A DNA stretch of 64,000 bases from Sphingobium sp. (GCA_009360885.1 SPEL01000006.1:70303-134302), one strand, 5' to 3'; shown: positions 44,952-56,085, counted from the first letter of the stretch. Program-made: numbers and translations. Notes: generated by a model not told the origin, from the letters alone.

Positions 44952-45860
44952 CTATGCCTTCGCCAGATGGATGCCAAGCGGGAAACGCCCCGCACGCAAA
45001 TCCGCACGCAACTGTGTCGGATCCACACCCTTTTCTCGTAATTCAAGGAGCGAAAGCCCCTGCGTGCGTTTCGCGAGCCGCTTGCCATTAGCGTCCAGAA
45101 GGAGAGGATGATGCCTATACAAAGGCGTTGGCAGGCCCAATAACGCCTGCAACAGCCGGTGAATGTCGGTGGCAGCGCGCAGGTCATCCCCGCGCAATAT
45201 ATGGCTAATGCCCATCGCCGCATCATCGACCGTCGCGGCGAGATGATAGCTGGTGGGTGCATCCTTGCGCGCCAGCACTGCATCGCCTGCCGTTTCTGGA
45301 CGGGCCTCTATGTCCCGCACGCCATCCGGTCTATCCTCCTGCCAAAGGAGCGGCACTCCCTTCGCCTCATCCAACGCTCTGGCCATATCCAGCCGCCAGC
45401 AATGCGCATCCCCCCGCTCCAGACGCAGCGCCCGTATGTCTTCCCTTATGTCCCGGCAAATTCCGGGATAGATGGCTCCATCACTGCCATGCGGGGCCGA
45501 ACCACTGGCGGCGATTTCAGCGGCGATCTCGGCCCGCGTGCAAAAACAGGGATAGACCAGCCCCCGCGCCTGCAACCTTCCCAGCGCTTCCTTATACAAA
45601 GCCAAACGGCGGGACTGAAACACCACCTCACCCGACCACTCAACGCCCAGCCAGCGCAAATCCTCGATGATGCCATCCACATGCTCCGCGCGGCTGCGGG
45701 TGCCATCAATATCCTCAATCCGCAAACGCAGCACACCACCTAATTGGGCCGCCCGGTCCATCGCCATCAGCGCAGACCAGCCATGGCCGATATGTAGCCG
45801 TCCGGTGGGGCTGGGCGCGAAACGCAATGTGGGGAGAATATTATCGATTAGCAAATGCAT
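44952..45860 (-). CDS. gluQ: Glutamyl-Q tRNA(Asp) synthetase
   Basis: A GluRS paralogue without anticodon-binding domain that attaches glutamate to queuosine in tRNA-Asp. It has 302 residues. It shows LRFAPSPTGRLHIGHGWSA (HIGH at 23-26), zinc-site cysteines (YPCFCTR and YPGICR), a KLAKR-like KMSKS equivalent (GKRLAKRTQGLSL) near residue 265, and IEDIDGTRSR. The ATG at 45860 is preferred to an upstream GTG that directly abuts AAGGAAG. Confidence 0.92.
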   Translation of the reverse strand: MHLLIDNILPTLRFAPSPTGRLHIGHGWSALMAMDRAAQLGGVLRLRIEDIDGTRSRAEHVDGIIEDLRWLGVEWSGEVVFQSRRLALYKEALGRLQARGLVYPCFCTRAEIAAEIAASGSAPHGSDGAIYPGICRDIREDIRALRLERGDAHCWRLDMARALDEAKGVPLLWQEDRPDGVRDIEARPETAGDAVLARKDAPTSYHLAATVDDAAMGISHILRGDDLRAATDIHRLLQALLGLPTPLYRHHPLLLDANGKRLAKRTQGLSLLELREKGVDPTQLRADLRAGRFPLGIHLAKA

Positions 45861-45955
45861 AGTATCTCTTGACGGCACCTTCCTTATAATGGTGTCATGC
45901 TGTTGTCACGCATATCGGCGATGTGCAGAATACACCAAGTAGGGAGAGACAGTAG

Positions 45956-46537
45956 ATGTATCATCCCAATCTGATTAGAACTGACGAAACACGCCATATC
46001 GATAATTGCCCCGCATTGGTCCTGAATGCGGATTATACCCCCCTCAGCTATTACCCCCTCAGCCTCTGGCCATGGCAGACAGCAATAAAGGCGGTATTTC
46101 TCGATCGCGTGAACATCGTTTCCACTTATGAGCGAGAGGTACGGTCCCCTCGTCTGGAAATGAAAATTCCCTCCGTCATCGCGCTAAAACAATATGTCCG
46201 GCCCAGCGAATATCCCGCCTTCACCCGTTTCAACCTGTTCCTGCGCGATAAATTTTCCTGCCAATATTGCGGCAGTTCGCATGATCTGACGTTCGACCAT
46301 GTCGTTCCGCGCCGCGCCGGAGGGCGCACCACATGGGAAAACATCGCCACCGCCTGTGTGACCTGCAATATTAAAAAGGGCGGACGCACCCCCGCGCAGG
46401 CCCATATGCGGCTACGCCTCGCCCCCATTCGCCCCACCACATGGTGTTTGCAGGAAAATGGTCGGGCCTTTCCGCCCAATCACCTGCATGAAAGCTGGCA
46501 TGACTGGCTTTACTGGGATGTGGAATTGCAGGGATAA
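45956..46537 (+). CDS. HNH endonuclease
   Basis: A 193-residue HNH-family nuclease of the small chromosomal type. The domain has paired cysteines (FSCQYCGSSHDLTFDHVVP, then TACVTCNIKKGGRTP), with the catalytic His in FDHVVPR and Asn in TWENIATAC. The N-terminus (CPALVLNADYTPLSYYPLSL) is characteristic of a widely conserved group whose role is unknown, possibly nucleic-acid repair. No methylase or mobile element is near. It is followed by murA. Confidence 0.9.
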   Translation: MYHPNLIRTDETRHIDNCPALVLNADYTPLSYYPLSLWPWQTAIKAVFLDRVNIVSTYEREVRSPRLEMKIPSVIALKQYVRPSEYPAFTRFNLFLRDKFSCQYCGSSHDLTFDHVVPRRAGGRTTWENIATACVTCNIKKGGRTPAQAHMRLRLAPIRPTTWCLQENGRAFPPNHLHESWHDWLYWDVELQG

Positions 46538-46604
46538 GGTCCGCTAAGCCTGATAAGATTCATTCCCCCTTGCGCGGTTCGCAAGAGCCATTAATAGCCA
46601 AGAG

Positions 46605-47888
46605 ATGGATCGTATCATCATTCGCGGCGGCAACCGCCTTTCTGGCCGCCTTCCCATCTCCGGTGCGAAGAATAGCGCGCTGACCTTGCTGCCTTGTGCG
46701 CTGTTGACGGATGAGCCGTTGACGCTGCGCAACCTACCGCGCCTTGCGGATGTGGACAGCTTCGGCCATCTGCTGAACCAACTTGGCGCGTCCACCATGG
46801 TGGAGGGCGCACATCCCCATGAATTTGGCCGCGTTATGACGATGCGCGCCAGCCGTATCACATCGACCATTGCGCCTTATGACATTGTACGCAAAATGCG
46901 CGCGTCCATCCTCGTGCTTGGTCCGTTGCTCGCCCGTGCGGGGGAAGCAACCGTATCCCTGCCCGGCGGCTGCGCCATTGGCAACCGCCCGATTGACCTT
47001 CACCTTAAGGCTTTGGAAGCATTCGGCGCGATCATCGAAATTACCGCAGGCTATGTAAAGGCCAGCGCGCCCGATGGCGGCCTGCCCGGCGGCGAGTTCA
47101 CCTTCCCGGTCGTGTCCGTGGGCGCAACCGAAAATGCGCTGATGGCGGCATCGCTCGCCAATGGCACCTGCATCCTCGACAATGCCGCACAAGAGCCAGA
47201 AATCGTCGATCTCTGCAATCTGCTCGTTGCTATGGGTGCGGAGATTGAGGGCATCGGCACCGGTCGCCTTGTCATTACCGGCAAGCCCCGTCTGCACGGT
47301 GCGACCTATGCTGTCATGCCCGACCGTATTGAGGCAGGCAGCTACGCCTGCGCAGCGGCCATTACCGGCGGTGATCTAGAGCTGGTGGGCGCACAGGCCA
47401 ATGATATGCAGGCCGTGCTGTCGGCCCTGCGTGATTGCGGCGTTGAGGTTGATGTACGCGCGGATGCCATTCGCGTCGCGGCCCATGGCCGGCTCAAGCC
47501 CCTCACCCTTTCCACCGCACCATTCCCAGCCTTCCCCACCGATATGCAGGCGCAGTTCATGTCGATGCTCTGCCTAGCGGATGGGGCGAGTGTGCTGACA
47601 GAAACGATTTTCGAAAATCGCTACATGCATGTGCCGGAACTGGCCCGCATGGGCGCGGACATCAGCGTTAATGGTCGCACCGCCGTGGTGCGCGGCGTTG
47701 AAAAGCTGACCGGCGCACCCGTTATGGCGACCGACCTTCGCGCCTCGATGAGCCTCATCCTGGCCGGGTTGGCGGCAGAGGGCGAAACGCAGGTCAACCG
47801 CATCTATCATCTCGATCGCGGTTATGAGCGGCTGGAAGAGAAGCTCTCTGCTGTCGGCGCGGATATTGAACGCAATAGCGACGGCTGA
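46605..47888 (+). CDS. murA: UDP-N-acetylglucosamine 1-carboxyvinyltransferase
   Basis: First committed step of peptidoglycan synthesis: transfer of enolpyruvate from PEP to UDP-GlcNAc. The 427-residue protein has the family opening [26 protein letters not shown] at 21, the catalytic cysteine loop [17 protein letters not shown] with Cys123, the phosphomycin-sensitive Cys rather than Asp, [10 protein letters not shown], and the C-terminal [19 protein letters not shown]. It stands 68 bp after the HNH gene and 35 bp before the next gene. Confidence 0.96.
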   Translation: MDRIIIRGGNRLSGRLPISGAKNSALTLLPCALLTDEPLTLRNLPRLADVDSFGHLLNQLGASTMVEGAHPHEFGRVMTMRASRITSTIAPYDIVRKMRASILVLGPLLARAGEATVSLPGGCAIGNRPIDLHLKALEAFGAIIEITAGYVKASAPDGGLPGGEFTFPVVSVGATENALMAASLANGTCILDNAAQEPEIVDLCNLLVAMGAEIEGIGTGRLVITGKPRLHGATYAVMPDRIEAGSYACAAAITGGDLELVGAQANDMQAVLSALRDCGVEVDVRADAIRVAAHGRLKPLTLSTAPFPAFPTDMQAQFMSMLCLADGASVLTETIFENRYMHVPELARMGADISVNGRTAVVRGVEKLTGAPVMATDLRASMSLILAGLAAEGETQVNRIYHLDRGYERLEEKLSAVGADIERNSDG

Positions 47889-47922
47889 TCTTTCCCCCTC
47901 ATAAAAGCAGGATATCCGCATC

Positions 47923-49080
47923 ATGATGACAGGGGATGAACCGGAAACGGGGGAAGGTGCGGGTTCATCCGATGCCTCCTCCCCTCCTCCGGCAAGCCTC
48001 CCTGTCGTTCCATCACCTCTACCGCGTCAGCGCGCCCACATCATCGGCGCAGAGGCCCCAGATGCACCCATTCCACAGGCACCACCTGCTCCTGATGACA
48101 GGCCACCTATGCCGCGTGATCGGGCGACCGCTGCTTATCGCATAGCGGCAGCCTTCGGCGTTGCGTTGGCTTTTGCGCTGAGCGTTTATACATTGCTGGA
48201 AGTAACCCGCCCCAGCGAAGGGGTGATCGGCTTTAGCTTCCTATTATTTCTGCCCGCCGCCCTGTGCGCCTTCATCGCCTATGTGGCGGACCCATGGGCG
48301 GACAAAAAGCTGACATCCTATCTGATGGTGCCGGTGATACTCCTCATCATCGTCATATTGGTGTCGGTACCTTTCCTGAAAGAAGGCACGATTTGCATAG
48401 TGATGCTCTCCCCGCTCTGGCTGGGCAGCGGGATGATGGGTGCCAGCCTCACTTATTGGGTGCGCAAACGTATCGCCAATAAGGGACGAACTTATTGCGC
48501 CGCATTGCTATTGCTGCCGATAATGGCGATGCAGGTAGAACCCCGCCTACCGGTGCCGGTGGAGACAGCGAGCGTTTCCCGCTCCGTCATCATCCATGCC
48601 AAGCCAGCGGAAATCTGGCCGCTATTGGAGGGCGTGCCTAATGTACGCAGCGATGAAGGGCGCTGGAACATATCGCAAGATGTCATCGGTATTCCTCGCC
48701 CGGTGGGGGCCTCGCTGGTCGGTAATGGCATCGGCGCGGACCGCTTTGCCCGCTGGCAGCAGGGCATTGCTTTTCGTGAACGCATCACCCAGTGGGACAT
48801 GCACCGGCATATTGGCTGGGATTTCCTATTCGATGACATGACCGGTTGGGACATTACGGACCGCCATTTGATGCCCGACAGCCCCTATTTTCGCGTGGAG
48901 AGCGGCGGTTATCGGCTCCGCCCCATTGGCCCCAATCGCACCGAAGTGACGCTGGAAACGCAGTATAGAATGCGGACTCACCTCAACGGCTATGCCAGCC
49001 TGTGGGGGGAACTGATATTGGGCGACCTTGAGAATAATGTGCTGGCGGTTATTCGTCAGCGAGCAGAGGGGCACCATTAA
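47923..49080 (+). CDS. Membrane protein with C-terminal SRPBCC domain
   Basis: A 385-residue protein: a proline-rich N-terminus of about 65 residues, four or five membrane segments between 71 and 200 (first AYRIAAAFGVALAFALSVYT), and a C-terminal SRPBCC-like domain starting near VSRSVIIHAKPAEIWPLLEG, which normally binds a hydrophobic ligand. The same domain is often called polyketide cyclase-like. No function can be assigned. It starts 35 bp after murA and may be cotranscribed. Confidence 0.72.
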   Translation: MMTGDEPETGEGAGSSDASSPPPASLPVVPSPLPRQRAHIIGAEAPDAPIPQAPPAPDDRPPMPRDRATAAYRIAAAFGVALAFALSVYTLLEVTRPSEGVIGFSFLLFLPAALCAFIAYVADPWADKKLTSYLMVPVILLIIVILVSVPFLKEGTICIVMLSPLWLGSGMMGASLTYWVRKRIANKGRTYCAALLLLPIMAMQVEPRLPVPVETASVSRSVIIHAKPAEIWPLLEGVPNVRSDEGRWNISQDVIGIPRPVGASLVGNGIGADRFARWQQGIAFRERITQWDMHRHIGWDFLFDDMTGWDITDRHLMPDSPYFRVESGGYRLRPIGPNRTEVTLETQYRMRTHLNGYASLWGELILGDLENNVLAVIRQRAEGHH

Positions 49081-49081
49081 A

Positions 49082-49118
49082 GCATTTTCAGGCAGATGGC
49101 TGTCTGGTCAAGAAATGC
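49082..49118. repeat. Short palindrome after the SRPBCC gene
   Basis: GCATTTTC and GAAATGC arms around a GGCAGATGG/CTGTCTGG inner pair. Resembles the GCATTTTC-type palindromic repeats of alphaproteobacteria, as far as I remember them. It may double as the 3' end of the upstream transcript. Confidence 0.45.
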
Positions 49119-49282
49119 GATTAGGAACTGCTGGATCGCAGTAGAACAAACTCTTAGAGCGCCTCGGTAGCGGCAAACCGCACCCCCTATATCACTGTGA
49201 GATTTCAGCATCGCCGCATGCGTCTATGGTATGAACCCGGCAAGTAGCGCGTGAGAGCGACACAACATTTATTTCACGCGCC

Positions 49283-50533
49283 TCAGTGCAACAGCACGTC
49301 GGCGGTATGAATGGCCAGCCCCACCAGACCACCCACCAATGTGCCATTGATGCGGATATACTGAAGGTCACGCCCAACCGTATGTTCCAGCCTGTCCGTC
49401 ACCGTGCGGGCATCCCAGCCATGGACCGTTTCACTAACGAGCGAAACGATCTTATCGCCATAGTTGGCCGTCAGGCCCACCACCCCGCGCCGGGCAAAAC
49501 GGTTAACCACTCGCCTTAACTCGGCATCTTCGTTCAGACCGCTACCCAATTGTTTCACAATCTCACCAAAGCGGCCCGCCAGAACGGCTTGCGGGTCTCG
49601 CGCGGCGCGCAGCATGGCCTCTCTCGCCTGTTCCCACAGGCCATCAATCCAGCGCTGCATGGCCGGGTTAGCAATGATCTCATCGCGTATCCGCTCTATC
49701 TTCGCCTGCATCTCTGGCTCATGCTGCAATCGCCAGCTCAGCTTTTCCAGTGCGGCAAAGGCCCGCAGACGCACCGGATGCGCCCGGTCATCCTGCATCT
49801 CCACCAGCAGCTTCATCAGACCATCCAATATCGCGTTGGAGAGTGTTTCATCGAGGCCTGTCCAGCGCAAAATCGACCCAGCCCGTTCATGCACCATTGC
49901 GCGAATCGTATCCGCCTGAGCGTCTAATGTGCGGCTAGCCCACCGCAAGGCACCATCGATCAGAGGCTCATGCCGCCCCTCCCGCATCGCAGCCTCTAGC
50001 GCCTGCCCCAAAAGCGGCGCAAGGTTCAGTGCGGAAAGGCGCTGCACCAGCATTCCCTTCAACATGCCACCAAGGCGCTGCTGGTCCATCGCCTCCAACA
50101 TATCTGCAGCAAGACGGGATGCCCCTTGCCGCAAGCGTCCTTCCATCCCCGCGTTGGGCTGAACGAGGAAGCGCCCCGCCGCCCCCGCCAGATCAAAGCC
50201 ACGCATGCGCCGGGCAACCACGGCGGGCGTCAGGAAATTATTGCGGAGGAAGTTGGCCAGCGCATCCCCGATACGGTCCTTATTATGGGGGATGATGGCC
50301 GTATGGGGAATGGGCAGACGTAAAGGGTGCCGAAACAACGCCGTCACAGCAAACCAATCTGCCAGACCGCCCACCATAGCCGCCTCGGCAAAGGCCTGCA
50401 CAAAACCCATTGCCGGGTGAATTTCAGCGAAATAGCGCGCCACCAGAAACAATGCCGCCATGAAGATAAGCAAACCGGTAGCCACCGCATAAATGCGCCG
50501 GTTCACCTCCGCCTGCTCAGCCATCTGCGCCAT
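49283..50533 (-). CDS. DUF445 (YjiN-like) membrane protein
   Basis: A 416-residue protein of the DUF445 family, function unknown. Opening membrane segment IYAVATGLLIFMAALFLVA, then the family motif VGGLADWFAVTALFRHPL near residue 53, PIPHTAIIPHNKDRIGDALA near 72, and an extended helical region with repeated Arg-rich helices before a C-terminal membrane segment (INGTLVGGLVGLAIHTADVL). It is transcribed alone. Confidence 0.88.
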   Translation of the reverse strand: MAQMAEQAEVNRRIYAVATGLLIFMAALFLVARYFAEIHPAMGFVQAFAEAAMVGGLADWFAVTALFRHPLRLPIPHTAIIPHNKDRIGDALANFLRNNFLTPAVVARRMRGFDLAGAAGRFLVQPNAGMEGRLRQGASRLAADMLEAMDQQRLGGMLKGMLVQRLSALNLAPLLGQALEAAMREGRHEPLIDGALRWASRTLDAQADTIRAMVHERAGSILRWTGLDETLSNAILDGLMKLLVEMQDDRAHPVRLRAFAALEKLSWRLQHEPEMQAKIERIRDEIIANPAMQRWIDGLWEQAREAMLRAARDPQAVLAGRFGEIVKQLGSGLNEDAELRRVVNRFARRGVVGLTANYGDKIVSLVSETVHGWDARTVTDRLEHTVGRDLQYIRINGTLVGGLVGLAIHTADVLLH

Positions 50534-50601
50534 TCTTCACCTCATATCCGGGCCGACATCAACGCTTTATCTGCCAACAATATTGTTGTTTCCTGTGCGG
50601 G

Positions 50602-53600
50602 TTATTCCGCAGGTTTCTGTTCCGCCTCTGCCTGTTTACGCCGCGTGGCTTCTTCCTCTGGCCGGTAGGTGAGTAACCGCCCCAATTTCGGGCCAATCTT
50701 CTGCTCAAACCCGACAGCAAGGCTGAACGCCGAAGGAACAATCACCAGCGTCAACAGGGTAGAAAGCAACAGGCCACCGATCACCGTCACCCCCATAGGC
50801 GCGCGCCATGCGGAATCGCCAGTTAACGACAGAGCCGTAGGCACCATACCCGCAACCATTGCCACGGTTGTCATAATGATAGGCTGGGCGCGCTTATGCC
50901 CTGCATCCAATATCGCCTCCCTGATGGGAATGCCTTTCTGCATTTCCTCCAGCGCGAAATCGATCAGCAGAATCGAGTTTTTCGCCACAATACCGAGCAA
51001 CATCAAAACGCCAATCATCACTGGCATGGATACCGGCATACCGGTGAGATGGAGCGCCAGCGCCCCGCCGAGCGGGGCCAGCACCAATGACCCAAGGTTG
51101 ATAAACGGCGGCATTACCCGCTTATACAGCAGCACCAGCACCGCCAGCACCATCAATATTCCAGAAACAACCGCAATCACGAAATTGAGGATAAGCTCGC
51201 GCTGCCATTTCGCATCGCCCACATCCAGCTTGCGCACACCATGGGGCAGGTTTTTGTATATCGGCAATGCTTCGATCTTCTTCATCGCATCGCTCGTCAC
51301 AACACCGGGAACAAGGTCTGCACCAATTACGATACGGCGGACCTGATTATAGCGACGAATTTCTGTCGGCCCCGCACCAAAACTGATGTCTGCAACCAGT
51401 TGCAGCGGCACCGAACCACCCGTGCTGGTCGGCACCGGCATGTTCTGGATGGTAGAAATATCGCGGCGAGAATCTTCCTCTACCGATACGCGGATAGGCA
51501 CCTGACGATCAGACAGAGAGAATTTCGCGCTATTCTGGTCAATATCGCCCAATGTTGCGATGCGCACCGCCTCACTCAGCGCCACAGTGGTTACGCCCAG
51601 CTCAGCGGCGATGTCCATGCGGGGCTTGATGATGATTTCAGGACGCTGAATGTCCCCACTGACACGCGCATCACGAATTTCACGCACGGTTCCCATTTCC
51701 GCCACCAGCTTATTAGCCGTCTGCGTCAGTAATTCCGGGTCATCCCCCCCCAGCATGATGGTGATGTCGCGGCCACTGCCTCCGCCACCAGCCTGAGACT
51801 GGAAATTAACCCGCGCATCAGCGACTTTCGCCAGACGCGGGGCGACAGAGCGCTCCCATTCAACGCTGCTCATGCTACGGTCTTTTTTAAGCGTCAGGAA
51901 AATATCGGCCTCGGTCGGCTGAATATTACTAAACGCTGTATCGACCACATCCTTATCCTGCGTCAGCAGATCGGATACGCGCTGCGTTACCTTGCGCGCC
52001 TGTTCCAATGTGGTGCCGGGAACCAGTTCAATCTTCACCTGACTATAATCGGTGTTGATGGTCGGCTGGAAAGTAAAGGGCAGGGTCGCAAAGGCAAAAA
52101 AAGTTGCCACCAGCGCGCCGCCGCCGCCCAACACCACAATGACCCAGCGATGCCCCAATGACCAGCGCAACACGGCCATATAGACATCCATCATCCGGCC
52201 TTCGCCATGTTCAGCCTGCCCATGCGCCTTCAGGAAATAGGCCGCGGCCATTGGCGTTATCATACGCGCCACAGCGAGGCTCAGCAGCACCGCAATCACC
52301 ACGGTCATACCGAACTGAATGAAAAACTGCCCGGATATGCCCGGCATCAAGGCCACGGGGAAGAATACCGCAACAATGGACATCGTCGTCGCCAGAACCG
52401 CAAGGCCGATCTCATCGGCAGCATCCAGCGATGCCTGATAGGCAGATTTCCCCATACGCATGTGGCGGACGATATTCTCAATCTCCACAATGGCGTCATC
52501 GACCAGCACGCCCGCAACGAGGCTGAGCGCCAGCAACGAGAGGGTGTTGAGCGTAAAGCCCATCATATCCATGAACCAAAAGGCCGGAATAGCAGAGAGA
52601 GGAATAGCCAGCGCGGAAATCACCGTGGCGCGCCAGTCCCGCAGGAACAGGAACACAATAAGGACAGCCAGCACCGCGCCTTCGATCATCGCCATCAGCG
52701 CCGAATGATATTGGGAACGGGTGTAATCCACGCTGGTGAAAAGCTGTTTGAACTTCACCTTAGGATATTCCTTGGCGATAGCGTCCAGTTCCTTCATCGC
52801 CTCATCATAAACGCCAACGTCAGACTTGCCCTTGGCCTTTTCGAGAGAAATGCTGGTCACCTGCCGTCCATCCATCAGCGAAATGGAACGCTGTTCGGCA
52901 TACATATCCCGCACATCCGCCAGTTCACTGAGGCGAGCCGTGCGACCATTAGGCAGCGTAATTTGCGTCTGGCCAAGGCTGTGTGCGGTCTGCGCATTGC
53001 CCAGCACCCGGATAGACTGTTCCGCCCCGGCAATTTCTGTACGTCCACCGGCGGCGTTGATATTGACCTGCCGCAATTGCTGATTGACCTGCGCCGCGCT
53101 GACCCCAAGGGCCTGCATCCGATCAGGTTTCAGAATGACGCGAATTTCGCGGGTAACACCGCCGCTGCGGCTGACTGCAGCCATGCCGTTAACACTCAGC
53201 AAGCGCTTCGCTACGGTGTTATCAACAAACCAGCTCAACTGCTCCAGCGTCATATCGGTGGCCTCGACGCTGAAATAAGCAATCGGGCCGCCATCGACAT
53301 CAACACGGGTGATCTGCGGCTCTAATATGCCATCAGGAAGGTCACTGCGAATTTGCGCCACCGCATTGCGGACGTCATTAACGGCCCGGTCAACCGGCGT
53401 ACCAATGGTGAATTGCACATTGCTGATGCTAACGCCTTCACTGGCGTAGGAACTAATCTCATCCACACCATTAATGCCGCGCACAGCAGCTTCTATGCGC
53501 TGGGTAATCTGCGTTTCAAGCTCAGAAGGCGCGGCGCCCGGCTGGGACACCGTAACGTTCACCATAGGGAAACTGATGTCAGGGTTATTATTGATGTCCA

Positions 53601-53703
53601 TTCGCGTAAAGGACACCAACCCCGCCAGCATCAGCCCCGCAAACAATACGAGCGGCGGGATGGGATTATAAATCGACCAGCTGGAAATATTCCGAAAACT
53701 CAT
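50602..53703 (-). CDS. RND-family efflux permease
   Basis: A 1033-residue inner-membrane pump of the AcrB/MdtB type, exporting small hydrophobic compounds with proton exchange. Twelve membrane helices are expected; visible marks are the N-terminal [40 protein letters not shown], the TM4 aspartate pair in [17 protein letters not shown] near residue 402, and the TM10-11 region [20 protein letters not shown]. It lies 115 bp downstream of the adaptor gene on the same strand. No outer-membrane channel or regulator gene is next to it, so it probably borrows TolC. Confidence 0.94.
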   Translation of the reverse strand: MSFRNISSWSIYNPIPPLVLFAGLMLAGLVSFTRMDINNNPDISFPMVNVTVSQPGAAPSELETQITQRIEAAVRGINGVDEISSYASEGVSISNVQFTIGTPVDRAVNDVRNAVAQIRSDLPDGILEPQITRVDVDGGPIAYFSVEATDMTLEQLSWFVDNTVAKRLLSVNGMAAVSRSGGVTREIRVILKPDRMQALGVSAAQVNQQLRQVNINAAGGRTEIAGAEQSIRVLGNAQTAHSLGQTQITLPNGRTARLSELADVRDMYAEQRSISLMDGRQVTSISLEKAKGKSDVGVYDEAMKELDAIAKEYPKVKFKQLFTSVDYTRSQYHSALMAMIEGAVLAVLIVFLFLRDWRATVISALAIPLSAIPAFWFMDMMGFTLNTLSLLALSLVAGVLVDDAIVEIENIVRHMRMGKSAYQASLDAADEIGLAVLATTMSIVAVFFPVALMPGISGQFFIQFGMTVVIAVLLSLAVARMITPMAAAYFLKAHGQAEHGEGRMMDVYMAVLRWSLGHRWVIVVLGGGGALVATFFAFATLPFTFQPTINTDYSQVKIELVPGTTLEQARKVTQRVSDLLTQDKDVVDTAFSNIQPTEADIFLTLKKDRSMSSVEWERSVAPRLAKVADARVNFQSQAGGGGSGRDITIMLGGDDPELLTQTANKLVAEMGTVREIRDARVSGDIQRPEIIIKPRMDIAAELGVTTVALSEAVRIATLGDIDQNSAKFSLSDRQVPIRVSVEEDSRRDISTIQNMPVPTSTGGSVPLQLVADISFGAGPTEIRRYNQVRRIVIGADLVPGVVTSDAMKKIEALPIYKNLPHGVRKLDVGDAKWQRELILNFVIAVVSGILMVLAVLVLLYKRVMPPFINLGSLVLAPLGGALALHLTGMPVSMPVMIGVLMLLGIVAKNSILLIDFALEEMQKGIPIREAILDAGHKRAQPIIMTTVAMVAGMVPTALSLTGDSAWRAPMGVTVIGGLLLSTLLTLVIVPSAFSLAVGFEQKIGPKLGRLLTYRPEEEATRRKQAEAEQKPAE

Positions 53704-53817
53704 TCTGACGCCTTCCTGCCAGACCGACTATTACGCCGTCCCATTCCTGATCGCCCCGGCCCTCACCTTCGCCTCATGTTAATGAGAGGGGTAAAGCAAA
53801 CCGGTGCCGCATTCATC

Positions 53818-55032
53818 TTATTTACCAGTACCATCCGCCGGGCTGGAGGACGCAGCACCATTTACGGGCTTATCCGGCTTCTGTATTTCCGGCTTAACCT
53901 TCTGCCCCGGATTTAAGAAACCACCGGCCAGAACCACGACTTTTTCCTGCCCGGTCAGCCCGTCAGTTACAGATACGCCTGCCGACGAAACCTGACCAAC
54001 TTTCACATTGCGCCGCTCAACCACATCTTTGGCGTTGACGATATAGACATAGCTGCCCTTATCATCATTTTGAACAGCGGATTCCGGCAGGACCGGCGTC
54101 GTTGCCATCGAACTGACAATCTGCGCCGCCGCAAAGCCGCCGGGGCGAATATCTTTGTGATAGCTGAGCGCGATGCGAGCATCACCCTGACGGGATTGAG
54201 CATCAATAATGGGCGAGAGCTGCCATATTTCGCCGCCATAGCTTTGCGTGCTGCCGACTGGCGTCACAGTAGCGCGGGCGCCGACCGATAGACGCATCAT
54301 ATCTGCCTCGCTCACCCGTGCCAGCATTTCCATCTGGCCGCCTTTTGCAATACGGAAGAGAACAGCACTGCCTGCGCTGACCACCTGCCCCGGCTCTACC
54401 GCGCGGGAGAGAACCAACCCATCAGCAGGCGCCCGAATATCCAGCCGCCCAATCAGCGCCCTGTTTTCCTGTGCCTGAGCGCGCGCAACCTGCACCCGCG
54501 CAGCGGCAGCATCACGAGTCGCCGTCTTGCGCTCAATATCCGCCTTGCTGATGAAGCCACGGGCAACCAGCGCCTGCGCCCGTTCTAATTCACTCTGCGC
54601 CAGACGGGCATCCGCCTCGGCCACACGAATATTGGCGACCAGAGATGCCTGCTGCTGCGTCTGAACGGAGCGTTCTACAACTGCCAGAACCTGTCCAGCC
54701 TTCACCCAATCACCCGCTTCAACCAGAACAGCGCTGACCTGACCACCTTCGCCCACAGCCCCAACCGGCATTTCCCGTCGAGCCGCAAGAGAGCCTACTG
54801 CGTTGATAACAGAGGATACCGATGTCGTTTGCGGCACTATAACCGTCACATGCGCGACAGAAACATCTCCATCCGCAGGGACAGCATCATCTCCGCTGCC
54901 TTTCCACAGAAAAAGCACGAGAATCAACGCCAGCAAGGCCACTGACACCAGCCCTATCGTCTTGCGGCGTTTCCGCAAAAGGGCCGGGTCCGCCATCTGG
55001 CTGCCCTGCTCATAGCCGGAATTGATCGTCAT
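53818..55032 (-). CDS. RND efflux periplasmic adaptor subunit
   Basis: A 404-residue membrane-fusion protein that links the pump to an outer-membrane channel. N-terminal anchor TIGLVSVALLALILVLFLW near residue 27, a lipoyl-like half VLVEAGDWVKAGQVLAVVE near 100, an alpha-hairpin rich in Ala and Gln (about 125-190), second lipoyl half NRALIGRLDIRAPADGLVLS, and a beta-barrel and proximal domain towards the C-terminus. The start may be the ATG 12 codons further in (MADPALLRKR). It is the first gene of the pump operon. Confidence 0.92.
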   Translation of the reverse strand: MTINSGYEQGSQMADPALLRKRRKTIGLVSVALLALILVLFLWKGSGDDAVPADGDVSVAHVTVIVPQTTSVSSVINAVGSLAARREMPVGAVGEGGQVSAVLVEAGDWVKAGQVLAVVERSVQTQQQASLVANIRVAEADARLAQSELERAQALVARGFISKADIERKTATRDAAAARVQVARAQAQENRALIGRLDIRAPADGLVLSRAVEPGQVVSAGSAVLFRIAKGGQMEMLARVSEADMMRLSVGARATVTPVGSTQSYGGEIWQLSPIIDAQSRQGDARIALSYHKDIRPGGFAAAQIVSSMATTPVLPESAVQNDDKGSYVYIVNAKDVVERRNVKVGQVSSAGVSVTDGLTGQEKVVVLAGGFLNPGQKVKPEIQKPDKPVNGAASSSPADGTGK

Positions 55033-55231
55033 ATATGCCTTTCCTGTACGGGGCGCACCCGCCTAACCTTTCGCCATCAGGCACATCGGATGCCAGACAC
55101 GGCCCCGCGAACAGGTGATAGCGGCGGGCACCATGATAGCGGTGCCATCGTAAATCAAGCCTGCATTTGCTCTCTTCTGGTTATGATGCATCGATAACGG
55201 TGAATTCCCCTTCAACGGCCACCCCGCCAGC

Positions 55232-55263
55232 AAAAAAGGGCCCGGTAAACCGAGCCCTTTTCT
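55232..55263. terminator. Bidirectional terminator between GlsB-like gene and RND operon
   Basis: AAAAGGGCCCGG and CCGAGCCCTTTT pair around TAAA, with A/T runs on both sides. It chiefly serves the minus-strand GlsB-like gene that ends at 55288. Confidence 0.88.
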
Positions 55264-55287
55264 ATGTTTCGGCCTGTTGGTATCAGG

Positions 55288-55542
55288 TTACCGAACAGAT
55301 CCCCTGCGAACCAGATTGACGATCGCCAGCAAAATAATAGCGCCAACAAGGGAAACCAGAAAACTGGATAGCGTGATAGTCTGATTAATAGTCCCGCCCG
55401 AAAATATTAATCCGCCAATCATCGCCCCTACAATACCGACAACGATATTCGCGATAATTCCTTGCTGAGCGTCCGTCCGCATGACGATGCTGGCCAGCCA
55501 GCCTATAATTCCGCCCATAACCAACCAGATAATGAGTCCCAT
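55288..55542 (-). CDS. GlsB/YeaQ/YmgE-family membrane protein
   Basis: An 84-residue protein with three hydrophobic helices: IIWLVMGGIIGWLASIVMR, NIVVGIVGAMIGGLIF and FLVSLVGAIILLAIVNLV. The GWLA and GGLIF patterns are typical of the transglycosylase-associated/YeaQ group, often stress-induced. The precise role is unknown. It is transcribed alone with a clear terminator. Confidence 0.9.
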   Translation of the reverse strand: MGLIIWLVMGGIIGWLASIVMRTDAQQGIIANIVVGIVGAMIGGLIFSGGTINQTITLSSFLVSLVGAIILLAIVNLVRRGSVR

Positions 55543-55676
55543 GACGGCTTTCTCCTACGGTTGTTCCTATAGCCTGCCCGGTTATTATTTAGGGCCAGAC
55601 ACATTGAAACAAACGTCTGTGCTCTCCTCAGGTTCCCTCTGTGCCATATTTATGTCACGAATGCAGGTGCATCGAA

Positions 55677-55708
55677 CAAAAAAGCCGCCCATCACGCAGA
55701 TGGACGGC
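55677..55708 (-). terminator. sciP intrinsic terminator
   Basis: On the minus strand GCCGTCCATC and GATGGGCGGC (9 of 10 pairs) with a 5-base loop lead into TTTTTTG. It is 70 bp after the sciP stop. Confidence 0.88.
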
Positions 55709-55778
55709 ATTTTGACAGGCAATATCTATACTCTCGCCCTCCATCAGGCGGACACCCCACCTGATATAAGGCAACAGA

Positions 55779-56078
55779 TCAGAAGCGCTGCTGTCTTTCA
55801 TAAAGCGATTTATAATGCTGGATGCGCGTCACCCGCAAACCCGGCATGCCGGAACGGTCAACCGCACGCTGCCAGCTTGCAAATTCCTCAAGCGTCAGGG
55901 AATAGCGTTCACACGCCTCATCAACCGTCAGCAAACCGCCATTGACAGCAGCCACCACCTCCGCCTTGCGACGGACAACCCAACGTGTCGTACGTGGGGA
56001 TGGCAGACTGTCCAATGTCAACGGTTCACCCAATGGGCCAACGACCTGAGCTGGACGGATTTTCTGGTTCTCGATCAT
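55779..56078 (-). CDS. sciP: DUF1153/SciP-family CtrA inhibitor
   Basis: A 99-residue DNA-binding protein. In Caulobacter SciP binds CtrA at promoters and blocks transcription of its targets in G1. The family pattern is clear: VVGPLGEPLTLDSLPSP, then RWVVRRKAEVVAAVNGGLLT, ACERYSLTLEEFASWQRAVD and the C-terminal GLRVTRIQHYK. The helix-turn-helix is in residues 40-80. GAGGTAGGA just before the ATG fixes the start at 56078. CtrA itself is not in the window. An unassigned frame ends 7 bp upstream and may be cotranscribed. Confidence 0.92.
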   Translation of the reverse strand: MIENQKIRPAQVVGPLGEPLTLDSLPSPRTTRWVVRRKAEVVAAVNGGLLTVDEACERYSLTLEEFASWQRAVDRSGMPGLRVTRIQHYKSLYERQQRF

Positions 56079-56085
56079 TCCTACC

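Noticed and set aside
52207-53325. 372-codon plus-strand frame opposite the RND permease
   Set aside because: It is histidine- and arginine-rich, as expected for antisense of a membrane protein; no domain.
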